Shown: positions 1-7,845 of the stretch, piece after piece | How the letters are laid out: each line of letters opens with the position of its first letter | Numbering within the stretch: position 1 is the first letter of the stretch | Source of the DNA: DASUFH01 sp036274645 | GTDB taxonomy: Bacteria; Acidobacteriota; Terriglobia; 20CM-2-55-15 | DNA: 18,144 nt | NCBI GenBank assembly: GCA_036274645.1 | Contig: DASUFH010000139.1 | Coordinates: 1-18,144 of the forward strand | Direction of reading: 5' to 3' | Notes under the pieces: model-generated | What the model saw: the letters and a program-made list of their open reading frames with translations, nothing else | Told to the model about the DNA's origin: nothing | Database searches by the model: none | Position numbers and translations under genes: made by a program

Positions 1-418
1 GTTCACGGACGACTGCGACCGGATCGAGAACGGCGCGCACACGACGAACAAACCATCCGGACGGCCGACGCCGGGCGGGTTCGATTACATGGGCGAGAGT
101 TGCAAGGGGCAGCTCAAGAGCGGGTACCTGGCCATCGTGAACGAGATTCACCAGCGCCGGTTTCCACTGGTCGACGTCGAGCGCGGCGTCGTCTTTGCCT
201 ACTGCTTCTTTGACATGGATGGCAGCGTCGATACGATCAAGCTGGCGACAACCGGTGAGACCGTGAGCATGCGCTCCTTTGCGGGCCGCAAGTCGAGCAT
301 TGACGTCACCGAAGCGTTCCGGATCGAGGACGGTTTGATCCGACGCGTCGAGATGATCGGATCCGGCATCACGTTTCATCCGACCTCTGCGTGGCCCGGT
401 GGCTTGAGCGGGCGCTAG
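1..418 (+). CDS. DUF8021-like (NTF2-fold) protein, 3' part
   Basis: The reading frame is open from base 2 and ends at TAG (416-418), so the 5' end lies outside the window. The visible 138 residues begin FTDDCDRIENGAHTTN, pass through a GCK-type cysteine (SCKGQ) and then QRRFPLVDVERGVVFAYCFFD, and end in a segment with EAFRIEDGLIRRVEMI. This order (aspartate/cysteine-rich start, an 'R-P-x-V-D-x-E-R-G-x-V' strand, then 'E-x-F-R-I-x-D-G-x-I') is what I recall of DUF8021 proteins, an NTF2/SnoaL-like fold of unknown substrate found in Acidobacteriota, Proteobacteria and fungi. No catalytic role can be assigned. The internal ATG at 89 is not a credible start because conserved sequence continues upstream of it. 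It converges with the minus-strand gene ending at 504. The family name is from memory; the open partial frame is directly seen. Confidence 0.72.
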   Translation, partial: FTDDCDRIENGAHTTNKPSGRPTPGGFDYMGESCKGQLKSGYLAIVNEIHQRRFPLVDVERGVVFAYCFFDMDGSVDTIKLATTGETVSMRSFAGRKSSIDVTEAFRIEDGLIRRVEMIGSGITFHPTSAWPGGLSGR

Positions 419-426
419 TTTCGGCG

Positions 427-482
427 CTCAAAGGGAAACTTTGAGATGTCCGACAAAGCTTCTGATCCTGGTAGATCCAGGA
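427..482. terminator. Two small hairpins between convergent genes
   Basis: Two perfect short inverted repeats sit between the convergent stop codons. CTCAAAG (427-433) pairs with CTTTGAG (439-445) across a 5-nt GGAAA loop. TCCTGG (466-471) pairs with CCAGGA (477-482) across a TAGAT loop. Neither has a proper U-tract, so a bidirectional terminator is an inference from position. Confidence 0.35.
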
Positions 483-503
483 ACTCGCCGTCGCTTGTAT
501 GGG

Positions 504-1352
504 CTAGTTGGGGAATTGCTTTAAATCGAAATCGCTCTGGACTACCCGTCCGCGACGGACGGTGAGTTCGCGCCACAGGCCAGGCGTTCCCTTGTACTCG
601 ATGCCTGCAATGTAGTCGCCGGGAGGAACTGCGCTGGAAAAATATCCACGGGCATCCGTAGTCGCGGTGAAGGTCCCCGGCGAATCCACTTTCTGGAAAT
701 GAACCGGTATTCCCGGGGCCAACTGGTCTCCTGAGAAGACCCGGCCTTCGACGCGGGAAAACGGATTGTAGTAGCCGCTCCCGCCCGAGCCGGGAGGAAG
801 CCGCTTGTTCAGGGTCTCGACGTTCGTCACTGAGAATATCCGCAGGGGAAAGTCGGCTTTCTCTTTCTTGTTCCTGAGCAAGGTGACGTCCCGGCAAAGA
901 CCGATGTTGGCAAGGTAACTGAGGCACGCGACATAACGGCCGGCCGCGAGTTTTGCGGAATAGCGTCCCTTGGTGTCCGAGCACGCCAGGAAGTGTGACG
1001 GCTCATCCAATCCCCAGACATGGATTTCCACGTCGCGCGCCGGTTTGTCCGCTTTGTCCAGGACGACACCTTCAATCGTGGCGCTGCCCTTCGATCCGGA
1101 GGATTTGGGCTTATCCTGTTTCGGGAGTTTCAGCTTCGGCATTGGCGCACCGGTTTCCGCGAAAACACGCCGATTGCAGAGTCCGCTGCGGTATTCGTCG
1201 ACTCGATTAAAAAACCAGTCGACGCCCGTCTCCCCAGGAAGGAAGTAGTCCGGTCGCGTAGCGCCTTGCCCGGATCCGGGCCGGCCCTGGATACCACCTG
1301 CAAGACCCAGAACGAGCGCAGCAACGGCTGCTTGAGCGACGATTTTCTTCAT
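504..1352 (-). CDS. Secreted protein with two carboxypeptidase-regulatory-like beta-sandwich domains
   Basis: The product is 282 residues from the ATG at 1352 (MKKIVAQAAV...). This start gives a standard Sec signal peptide (KK, then a hydrophobic stretch to about residue 20). The frame stays open to 1403 but that extension is arginine-rich and would bury the signal. No strong Shine-Dalgarno is seen. After a linker rich in proline, lysine and serine (about 70-90) come two CarboxypepD_reg-like units. The first is at 91-170 (ATIEGVVLDKADKPARDVEI ... DTKGRYSAKLAAGRYVACL). The second is at 200-278 (VEGRVFSGDQLAPGIPVHF ... DARGYFSSAVPPGDYIAG). These are transthyretin-like sandwiches with the usual 'DxxGxY/F...PPGxY' signature. 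No peptidase, TonB plug or anchor domain is present. A cell-envelope or extracellular binding/structural role is likely; the ligand is unknown. Confidence 0.8.
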   Translation of the reverse strand: MKKIVAQAAVAALVLGLAGGIQGRPGSGQGATRPDYFLPGETGVDWFFNRVDEYRSGLCNRRVFAETGAPMPKLKLPKQDKPKSSGSKGSATIEGVVLDKADKPARDVEIHVWGLDEPSHFLACSDTKGRYSAKLAAGRYVACLSYLANIGLCRDVTLLRNKKEKADFPLRIFSVTNVETLNKRLPPGSGGSGYYNPFSRVEGRVFSGDQLAPGIPVHFQKVDSPGTFTATTDARGYFSSAVPPGDYIAGIEYKGTPGLWRELTVRRGRVVQSDFDLKQFPN

Positions 1353-1470
1353 GATGCAGGCCAGGGACGCATCGTACCTCCGGCGCGTTGCGAGGGAGAA
1401 CAAAAAACCGTTCGTGTTACCTGCCGGTCTCGCGCGGAAAAAACCACAGCCGCGGGAGTGAACATGTGGA

Positions 1471-1841
1471 TCACGCGTCCCGACGGGCGACAGCCATGAT
1501 GTGCGCGCTGGCGCCCATCAGCGTCGTTTCCGTTTCGAGGGATCGCATGATCGTCATCATGCGATCGTATTCTTCCGCTGTGTCCGGCGTGGGAGGCGCC
1601 CACACCGGACCTTCGATTGAACGCAGCGAAACATTCGGGAAGCCGCCCTCGATCAACTCCTGGCGGAATTCATCGGGGTGATGAAAAAAAGCGGTCGTGA
1701 AGTATTCAGGAATCGAGACATCAGATCCAGGGTGCGGGCCTTCTCCCATCGAAAGGCAGCCATCTGGAGCCGGCCGCCTTCCTGGCCCGCCTCGTAGTAT
1801 CGAAGAATTTCCGGAGGCAATGATGGCTGTGGTGGGTTCAT
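1471..1841 (-). pseudogene. Class I SAM-dependent methyltransferase, internally deleted and frameshifted
   Basis: Two parts of one methyltransferase lie in different frames. From ATG at 1841, MNPPQPSLPPEILRYYEAGQ leads into GGRLQ...EKARTLDLMSRFL, the N-terminal helices that precede the SAM-binding core. In another frame, ending at the stop at 1471, lies the C-terminus: SIPEYFTTAFFHHPDEFRQ, EGGF, and TTLMGASAHIMAVARR. Intact relatives are usually about 250-280 residues. Here the whole Rossmann core, including the VLDVGGGxG motif, is missing, and the two parts meet around 1701-1717. The stretch there reads as RFL in the first frame and IPEYF in the second, suggesting a deletion between short matching sequences. 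The remnant cannot bind SAM. A single sequencing error could not explain it, because about 130-150 codons are gone as well as the frame. It is transcribed divergently from the DUF6152 gene. Confidence 0.78.
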
Positions 1842-1850
1842 GCCGAAGTC

Positions 1851-1858
1851 ATTATAAT
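1851..1858. promoter_or_regulatory. Symmetric ATTATAAT, possible bidirectional -10 box
   Basis: ATTATAAT is its own reverse complement, so a consensus TATAAT can be read on the plus strand (1853-1858) and on the minus strand (1851-1856). On the plus strand the start site would fall near 1865, giving a leader of about 23 nt with a strong ribosome site. On the minus strand only 9 nt separate the box from the methyltransferase ATG, so that transcript would be nearly leaderless. No good -35 hexamer is evident on either side. Confidence 0.45.
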
Positions 1859-1874
1859 TCCTCGCACTTGCCCT

Positions 1875-1880
1875 AGGAGG
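1875..1880 (+). promoter_or_regulatory. Strong ribosome binding site AGGAGG
   Basis: AGGAGG lies 7 nt before the ATG at 1888 and fixes the start of the DUF6152 gene. Confidence 0.85.
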
Positions 1881-1887
1881 TTTCGAG

Positions 1888-2895
1888 ATGAGAGTCCGAT
1901 CCATGGCTATCCTTATTCTCGCAGCGGCCGGTTCTTTCAGCGCGCTAGCGTTCGCGCATCACAGCCAGGCCATGTTCGACACGACGAAGGAGATACTGAT
2001 CGAAGGGAAGGTGTCGAGGTTCGACTGGAAGAACCCGCACATGTACCTGATCGTCGAGACCAAAGGCCCCGATGGCAAACCGGCGCTGGTGGAAGGCGAG
2101 GGCCTCGCGATTACGCAGGCGCTCGTAGATGGCCTCCGCCGGGAGGCGCTCATGCCCGGCACGCCGGTCGTTATGCGCGCCAACCCCGGTCGCGGCGACG
2201 GCAAGCAGGTCCGCATTCTCGACGTCACGACTCAGGACGGCGAGGTGCATCCGTTCTACGCGTCCAATCCGCGCGACCGCACGCTGACGCCTGCGGAGAG
2301 TCTCGCGGGTCATTGGGCTCCCTCCCGCGCCGCGCTGGGCGCTGCTTTCGGGGCCATGGCGCGCTTTTCGATCACCCCCAAAGGGCGCGCCGCCCAACGG
2401 GAACTGGCCGCCGACGGGCTCTGCTTTGTCGAACCCGTACCGTTCCTCGCGGTACTCGACGAGATGCGCTCCATCGAGCTCGGCAAAGACGAGGTCGTGC
2501 TGCACTTCGACAACTCGGGCGACCATGTCCTGCGCACGGTCCAGATGACCTCGAAGCATCCGGCCAACGTCAAAGCCTCGCGGCACGGGCACTCCATCGG
2601 GCGCTGGGATGGCGAAACGCTCGTGATTGATACGACCGCCTACGAGCCGAACCCCTCCGGCAACGGCTTGAACGTGCCATCGAGCGCCGACAAGCACACG
2701 GTCGAGCGGTTGACGCTCACGAAGGAACGCACTCGGTTGCGCTACGAGATCACGGTCGAAGACCCGGTGTATCTCTCCCAGCCCGCCACATTGACGCAGC
2801 AGTGGGACCATCGCCCCGACCTCAAATTCTCGCCACCTTCAGAGGCTTGCGACAACGAGGTTGCGGCGCGGTATCGCGCTAACTTACCGAAGTAA
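1888..2895 (+). CDS. DUF6152 family secreted protein
   Basis: The protein has 335 residues and an N-terminal signal peptide (about 1-22; LILAAAGSFSALAFA). The mature part opens with AHHSQAMFDTTKEILIEGKV (from residue 23) and continues FDWKNPHMYLIVE. This is the typical opening of DUF6152, a small beta-rich secreted domain of unknown function found mostly in Acidobacteriota and Proteobacteria. It ends near residue 115. The remaining part, about 130-335, carries a motif seen in many uncharacterised acidobacterial secreted proteins: IGRWDGETLVIDTTAY, then a loop with LNVPSSADKHTVERLTL and a final strand pair. So this is a DUF6152 domain fused to a second, longer beta-rich domain rather than the usual stand-alone domain of about 120 residues. 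The start is set by AGGAGG 7 nt upstream. Function is unknown; the family call is fairly secure. Confidence 0.82.
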   Translation: MRVRSMAILILAAAGSFSALAFAHHSQAMFDTTKEILIEGKVSRFDWKNPHMYLIVETKGPDGKPALVEGEGLAITQALVDGLRREALMPGTPVVMRANPGRGDGKQVRILDVTTQDGEVHPFYASNPRDRTLTPAESLAGHWAPSRAALGAAFGAMARFSITPKGRAAQRELAADGLCFVEPVPFLAVLDEMRSIELGKDEVVLHFDNSGDHVLRTVQMTSKHPANVKASRHGHSIGRWDGETLVIDTTAYEPNPSGNGLNVPSSADKHTVERLTLTKERTRLRYEITVEDPVYLSQPATLTQQWDHRPDLKFSPPSEACDNEVAARYRANLPK

Positions 2896-2925
2896 GTCCG
2901 GTGCAGGGCCCCGGCTTGCAGGACT
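2895..2925 (+). terminator. Weak hairpin after the DUF6152 gene
   Basis: AGTCC (2895-2899) can pair with GGACT (2921-2925) around a GC-rich interior containing GGGCCC. It begins at the stop codon but has no U-tract, so it is only a candidate. The rest of the gap (2926-3056) shows nothing recognisable. Confidence 0.25.
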
Positions 2926-3064
2926 GTCGCTGGCAGGGCATGCGTTTGCGGCGCGGTCTCGAAGGCTGTTCGCTCCGGCGCATTCGAGCAGAATCATGCC
3001 GGATGTCCAGGGCCGTTGAAGGTGCCCGATAAGATCTTTTCCGCCTGAACCACTTTGAGGAGGC

Positions 3065-6000
3065 ATGAGAGGGTCCACTCCACTTTTGCTGCTGGCGCTT
3101 GTCGCCGCACAGGCGCAGGCGCCCGCCGAAAAGGCGAGGATTGCGGGACTCGTCATTCGGGCCGACACTGGGGAGGCGGTTGCGAGGGCTCGGGTGACGC
3201 TGGCCAAACCGCAGGCTATCACTCGAGGAAAGCCCCTCAATGCTGCAGTTCCTTCCATATTCAGCGATTCCGGGGGACGGTTCGTTTTCACAGATCTGGA
3301 GCCGGGAACATACTGGATCCAGGCCGAAGCCAATGGCTATTTGCCTTTGAGACTCGGAGGGTTTGACTCCGTTCAGTCCGGGGTCAAAGTCATGGCCGGG
3401 CAGGCCGTCGGAAACCTGACGGTCCGTATGACGCGCGCCGCCACAATCAGCGGTCGACTACTCGATCGGTCGGGCCGCCCATTGATGAACGTTCCTCTGC
3501 AACTACTCAGTCTTCGGCGTGACAGTGGCGTCCGCGTGCTCACGGAAGAGGCGAACGTTCAGACGGACGATCGCGGACAATACCGTATCTATTGGGTTCC
3601 GCCCGGGCGTTACTACCTGTGGGCGGGATCGACCTGGGGACAATCGACGACCCGGGAATTCGGCAAAAACACAAACCCTCCAGGCGCCGCATTTTATCCG
3701 GGCGTCGAAGATCCTCAGGCTGCGCGCATGATCTCCGTTGGCGCCGGTTCGCAGGTGGAATCCGTCGACTGGGTTCTTCCCACCACCACGCAAACGTATC
3801 ACGCGCGGATCCGCCTGATCGATGCACAGACGGGATCTCCGCCTTCATCAGCATCGGTCACGATCTCACGCCATACGCCAGGCTTCGGGTGGGGACTCGA
3901 ATCGCTGGAATCAGCGCGCGACAAAGACCGTTACGATGCCTCGACCGGAATAGCCGAGTTTCTCAACCTCCTGCCTGCAACATATCTTATTCAGGCAGGC
4001 GCACAAGGCGCGAGTGGCCAAACGACGGTCACGATAACCAATGCCGACGTCGACGGTATCGCCGTCGCGCTCTTCCCGCCCATTTCCGTTCGCGGCCTGG
4101 CTCGCGTAAGCGCAACACTTCCCAACGGTCTGTCCTTCGACAACCTGGGCATCACATTGACTGCGGCAGAGTGGACTCACCATGGAGCCGCCATTCACGA
4201 AGCCGCGCCTGACCCGGACGGCGTGTTCGAATTCAAGAACCTTCCTTCTGGCGACTACCGCCTCACGGATGTGCCCATCGAAATCCCTTCGCTGGTCAGG
4301 AATCCGGCGTCGGCGGCGCCATACATCAAAGAAGCTTACTGGGGTGGCGCCAATGTTCTGAATCAGGTGTTTCACATTTCCGGTTCGAATTCTTTCCGAC
4401 TGGACATTGTGCTCGGCGCCGCGGACAGCGTCGTGGCGGGCGTCGTCCGCGACCAACGCGCCCACCCGGTTCCATACCAGACTGTTGTACTCGCGCCCCA
4501 GGAAGCGCGAGAACATCTCGGGCTGTACCGCAAAGCAGTTACGGACGAGAAGGGAGGCTTCTCAATTGATGAAGTTATCCCGGGAAGCTACAGGTTGTTT
4601 GCGTGGGAAGCCTTGAGTTCGAGTTCCGTGGGGGACTGGTTTGATCCGATGCTCCTTGTTGAGACCGAACTCCTGGGAACACCCGTACACGTCGACGAAT
4701 CGTCTCGCGTTAACGCTGAAGTTAAGCTCATCCCGTTGACGGCGTCCGCGCCGGAACCCATCGTCCTGAGCGCGGTCGCCGCCTCGGATAGCGATGTCGA
4801 CGATTCTCATGGCGGCTTCGTTTCGGGCTGGCTCTCCGACGAAGTCGGAGCTCCTGCCGCAGCCGTTCCGCTCGCGCTCGTTCGATTCTCCTACGACGCA
4901 TCGGGCTCAACGCATGAGCGGGTCGTGGCGACTGCTATCAGTGATGACCGCGGAATGTTCCGTCTTTTTGCGCTTCCACCGGGAAAGTACTACCTGCGCG
5001 CCGGGGGCGACCTTCCCTCCGCACCCGGAACAGAGGGCTCTATTGCTCGATTCACACCGAACCGGATTGCCCTGAATTACCCGATCACCTACTATCCCGG
5101 CGCTCCTGGCGTGGCGGATGCAGAGATGATCGAGGTCAAACCCGGCGAAGCCGGCGATGAGATCCATCTCAATCTGGGCCAGCAAGGGACGCCACGCTCT
5201 TATAGCGTAAAAGGCCGGATTAGAGATCCTCGCCTGGGGCAGGCCCCACAGGAGTTTCGTCTCGCCTTGACTGATGTCCCGGCCGCGCGCTTGATCGTCA
5301 CAAATGGCCGCGTGCCTGCCGGAGGCGCTGGAGGCTCCTATGATCCATCCAGCGGCAGCTTCGAGTTGAGGAATGTCACTGCGGGCGAACACACGCTCAC
5401 CGCGCAGTCGAATGATCCACAATTTCCGGGATGGGCCCTCGTTGCCGTGAGTGTTCTAAGTGCGGATGAGGAAGGGATCGAGTTAACGCTGGCGCCACCG
5501 CTGGCGATTCAGGGCCGCCTTCGAATGGAAAGCTCGACAGTTGGACCACCCTCCGCGCTCCCGGACGGCTTAAAGATCTTCTTACACAGCGCCCCGAATC
5601 CACCATTAGCCGCCTACAAAGTCGTATCAGCTGTCGCCGGCGATTTCCGAATCGAGGATCTCGCTCCCGGAACGTACTCTCTGTCGTTATCCGGATTGCC
5701 TTCGGGGTTGTATATTGACTCGGCGCATTTGGGAAGCGTCGACATCTTCCCGGCTTTCACGGTGAATGGTTCCGAAGGGAATGAGACCCTGGACATCGTC
5801 ATCGGTTCCCGCCCCGGCCAGATTCGAGGCGCCGCTACTCCAGGCTCTCAAGTCGTCCTGATGCCGAACCGCAACTTCAACCGCGCAGACCTGTTCCGAT
5901 CTGCCATTGCGGAAGACGACGGCCATTTTACGATTTCGACCATCGTCCCCGGTGATTACCGCATCATCGCCTGGCAAGGGCTGGAGCCTTATTCGTATTT

Positions 6001-6112
6001 TGATCCACATCTGATCCTGCAGGCGGAAGAGCAAGGAAGGCTCGTTCACGTTCCGCACGGGTCGACCCAAAACATCCCGGAAATCCCGCTGACCCAGCCA
6101 GCCCGCAGATGA
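3065..6112 (+). CDS. Large secreted protein of repeated carboxypeptidase-regulatory-like domains
   Basis: The protein has 1015 residues with a signal peptide (about 1-20, LLLLALVAAQAQA). GAGGAGG ends 1 nt before the ATG, a tight but usable ribosome site. The chain is all beta-sandwich repeats of the CarboxypepD_reg/transthyretin type. A first domain lies at about 24-95 (IAGLVIRADTGEAVARARVT ... SGGRFVFTDLEPGTYWIQAE). Then come two long units that resemble each other, about 125-557 and 583-1010. Each opens with SGRLLDRSG or SGWLSDEVG, has a DDRGQYR/DDRGMFR...PPGRYYL/PPGKYYL turn, a YPG strand, two diverged middle sandwiches, and closes with a 'GxFxI...PGxYRxxAW...FDPxL' module (FDP at 526 and 979). 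No catalytic domain, TonB plug or cell-wall anchor is visible. A surface, scaffold or polysaccharide-binding role is plausible but inferred. The next gene, at 6260, encodes one such unit. Confidence 0.85.
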   Translation: MRGSTPLLLLALVAAQAQAPAEKARIAGLVIRADTGEAVARARVTLAKPQAITRGKPLNAAVPSIFSDSGGRFVFTDLEPGTYWIQAEANGYLPLRLGGFDSVQSGVKVMAGQAVGNLTVRMTRAATISGRLLDRSGRPLMNVPLQLLSLRRDSGVRVLTEEANVQTDDRGQYRIYWVPPGRYYLWAGSTWGQSTTREFGKNTNPPGAAFYPGVEDPQAARMISVGAGSQVESVDWVLPTTTQTYHARIRLIDAQTGSPPSSASVTISRHTPGFGWGLESLESARDKDRYDASTGIAEFLNLLPATYLIQAGAQGASGQTTVTITNADVDGIAVALFPPISVRGLARVSATLPNGLSFDNLGITLTAAEWTHHGAAIHEAAPDPDGVFEFKNLPSGDYRLTDVPIEIPSLVRNPASAAPYIKEAYWGGANVLNQVFHISGSNSFRLDIVLGAADSVVAGVVRDQRAHPVPYQTVVLAPQEAREHLGLYRKAVTDEKGGFSIDEVIPGSYRLFAWEALSSSSVGDWFDPMLLVETELLGTPVHVDESSRVNAEVKLIPLTASAPEPIVLSAVAASDSDVDDSHGGFVSGWLSDEVGAPAAAVPLALVRFSYDASGSTHERVVATAISDDRGMFRLFALPPGKYYLRAGGDLPSAPGTEGSIARFTPNRIALNYPITYYPGAPGVADAEMIEVKPGEAGDEIHLNLGQQGTPRSYSVKGRIRDPRLGQAPQEFRLALTDVPAARLIVTNGRVPAGGAGGSYDPSSGSFELRNVTAGEHTLTAQSNDPQFPGWALVAVSVLSADEEGIELTLAPPLAIQGRLRMESSTVGPPSALPDGLKIFLHSAPNPPLAAYKVVSAVAGDFRIEDLAPGTYSLSLSGLPSGLYIDSAHLGSVDIFPAFTVNGSEGNETLDIVIGSRPGQIRGAATPGSQVVLMPNRNFNRADLFRSAIAEDDGHFTISTIVPGDYRIIAWQGLEPYSYFDPHLILQAEEQGRLVHVPHGSTQNIPEIPLTQPARR

Positions 6113-6208
6113 ACAGGTGATCCCGCTGGCGTTGCGGCGGCTGAAGGCGCGGCGGCTTGAGGCATGGATATGTTAGTCGTTGCCGCACCCATGATTCGTG
6201 GCTAAACT

Positions 6209-6223
6209 CTTAACGTTTTTAAG
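6209..6223. repeat. Short inverted repeat upstream of the 489-residue gene
   Basis: CTTAA (6209-6213) and TTAAG (6219-6223) flank CGTTT in an AT-rich patch 36 nt before the next start codon. It could be a small operator or part of a promoter. The surrounding gap (6113-6249) shows nothing else. Confidence 0.25.
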
Positions 6224-6259
6224 GTAACAATTTCCCCAGGCGGTATTCCGGAGAGATTC

Positions 6260-7729
6260 ATGAGACTCACGCTCATCGCGCTGCTGATCGTGGCGCCGGC
6301 GATTGCCGGCCGGCAAAGCGCCGCGCCGCCGCAGCGGCCCGAGAACGCTTCCCCCGCTGCGAAGGGCAGTATTCAAGGCCGGGTGCTCGATCACACCGGA
6401 AGGCCCCTCGCGGGACAACGTGTATCCCTGGCGCGCGCTTCTTACACGTTCTCTCGTAGTCCGGACCTGCAGGTCCTGGCGCCGAAAGGTATCGTGACGG
6501 ACGCGAACGGAGCGTATCGCCTGGAAGGCGTGACTCCAGGGCGGTATCTACTGATGGCGGGCCAGGGGGACAGGAGGGGCGGCGCCGATTTGTGTCTTCC
6601 AAATGCCAGCCTTCCAAATGCCAAAGGGACAATTCGTTCAGTCGTGTTTTATCCGGATGTCCTGGAGCTGGAAAAGGCCACCCCCATCACCGTGCAACCT
6701 GGAGGCAGTCCGGGTGGCATGGACATCAGGATCCGTGCCGAGACCCATGCCGTGCGCGGACGGGTGATTGATGCGCGCGCCGGAATTCCTCCTCCCACAG
6801 CGACTGTCGCGGTGTTTAACGCCACTCCGTCGCCTGGCGATGATGTTCTTCTCATGAGAATCACCGACAATTTCTCGCACGCCGCGTTCCCGCGGCCTTC
6901 TCTTCCGTACAATGCCGCAACGGGCGAGTTTGTCGTGTCCGCATGCGCCGGATCGTATTTTGCCGTAGCGAAAGTGGGGGACGCGGTGGCCATGCGTCAC
7001 ATCACCGTTTCCGGAAACGATCTGAACGATGTGACCCTGACGGTAGGATCTCCCGTACAAGTCTCCGGGGCCCTCACGGTTGAGGGCCAGCCGAATTCCC
7101 TTGCGCAGCAAGCATTCGAGAATGCGCGTATCGTCTTGCGCCCGTCATTTTCAGGAACAATCGCAGACCCGCAGCCACTGCCCATGGGGTTCGGAGCCGT
7201 ATCGAAAGCGCTTTCCGACGGAACGTTTACGCTACGTGGGGTCGAGTTCGGCGAGTTCCGCGTGTGGGTAGACATGGTCGAGAAGGCGAGCGCTCCGAAA
7301 AGCGAACTGTACGTTAAGACGATCACCGTTGATGGATCAGACGCTCTGAACACTCCGATCATTATCAGGCCCGGCGACGCTGCTAAAACCATGCGGATCG
7401 TGATGAGCCCGCTGAACGCCGCGGTGAACGGGATCGTACGCAACGATCGCAATGAACCAGTGAAGGGAGCGCGAATCATTCTCGCCCCACGCCAGCGGGA
7501 TCGCGATGATCTGTACAGATCCGCTTATTCCGGCTCCGACGGCCAATTCAGTATCGACAAGATGGCGCCCGGCGAGTATGACGTTTTTGCCTGGATGTAC
7601 GACATCGAGAAAACCGAATTTTCAGGTCGCTTCGATCCCGCGCTGCTCAGGCGGGCCGAGTCCACAAGTCAACGCGTCCGGTTGTTGGAGAATGCCACCG
7701 AGCGATTGGAATTGAAGCTCCCGTTCTGA
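6260..7729 (+). CDS. Secreted protein with one carboxypeptidase-regulatory-like repeat unit
   Basis: The protein has 489 residues with a signal peptide (about 1-17, LTLIALLIVAPAIAG). GGAGAG lies 4 nt before the ATG. Sandwich domains follow at about 36-103 (GSIQGRVLDHTGRPLAGQRV ... DANGAYRLEGVTPGRYLLMA), then an FYPD strand at 130, 160-235 (HAVRGRVIDARAG...), 263-340 (VQVSGALTVEGQP ... DGTFTLRGVEFGEFRVWVD) and 387-489 (AVNGIVRNDRNEPVKGARII ... DGQFSIDKMAPGEYDVFAW, FDPALL). This order and spacing match each long unit of the preceding 1015-residue protein, so the two genes are probably paralogues. A 15-bp in-frame duplication (6596-6623) encodes LPNA twice. The role is unknown and likely extracellular. 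It may be co-transcribed with the upstream gene across the 147-bp gap, but the gap is large enough for its own promoter. Confidence 0.84.
   Translation: MRLTLIALLIVAPAIAGRQSAAPPQRPENASPAAKGSIQGRVLDHTGRPLAGQRVSLARASYTFSRSPDLQVLAPKGIVTDANGAYRLEGVTPGRYLLMAGQGDRRGGADLCLPNASLPNAKGTIRSVVFYPDVLELEKATPITVQPGGSPGGMDIRIRAETHAVRGRVIDARAGIPPPTATVAVFNATPSPGDDVLLMRITDNFSHAAFPRPSLPYNAATGEFVVSACAGSYFAVAKVGDAVAMRHITVSGNDLNDVTLTVGSPVQVSGALTVEGQPNSLAQQAFENARIVLRPSFSGTIADPQPLPMGFGAVSKALSDGTFTLRGVEFGEFRVWVDMVEKASAPKSELYVKTITVDGSDALNTPIIIRPGDAAKTMRIVMSPLNAAVNGIVRNDRNEPVKGARIILAPRQRDRDDLYRSAYSGSDGQFSIDKMAPGEYDVFAWMYDIEKTEFSGRFDPALLRRAESTSQRVRLLENATERLELKLPF
6596..6623 (+). repeat. 15-bp in-frame tandem duplication
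   Basis: CTTCCAAATGCCA occurs at 6596-6608 and again at 6611-6623, a period of 15 bases. It duplicates five codons (LPNA plus one) in a loop between the first sandwich and the FYPD strand. Confidence 0.8.
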
Positions 7730-7845
7730 GCGGTTCGGCCGCTAATCGGAGAGATGGCGCCACTCACATATGCGGAACTGCATCGTGTAGGTACATGGGC
7801 GGTGAGCGTGAGAAGCAGACGCTCGAAACGAGGGCACGAAAAGCA

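Noticed and set aside
1945..2811. Minus-strand open frame of 288 codons opposite the DUF6152 gene
   Set aside because: It lies wholly antisense to a gene with a strong ribosome site and family match; its product is arginine-rich with no recognisable domain, typical of GC-rich shadow frames.
3065..6112. TonB-dependent receptor or zinc carboxypeptidase
   Set aside because: Carboxypeptidase-regulatory-like domains often precede those, but no plug, barrel or HxxE zinc site is found anywhere in the 1015 residues.
7729..7743. Terminator AGCGG-TTCGG-CCGCT after the 489-residue gene
   Set aside because: Only a 5-bp stem, overlapping the stop codon and without a U-tract; too weak to annotate.
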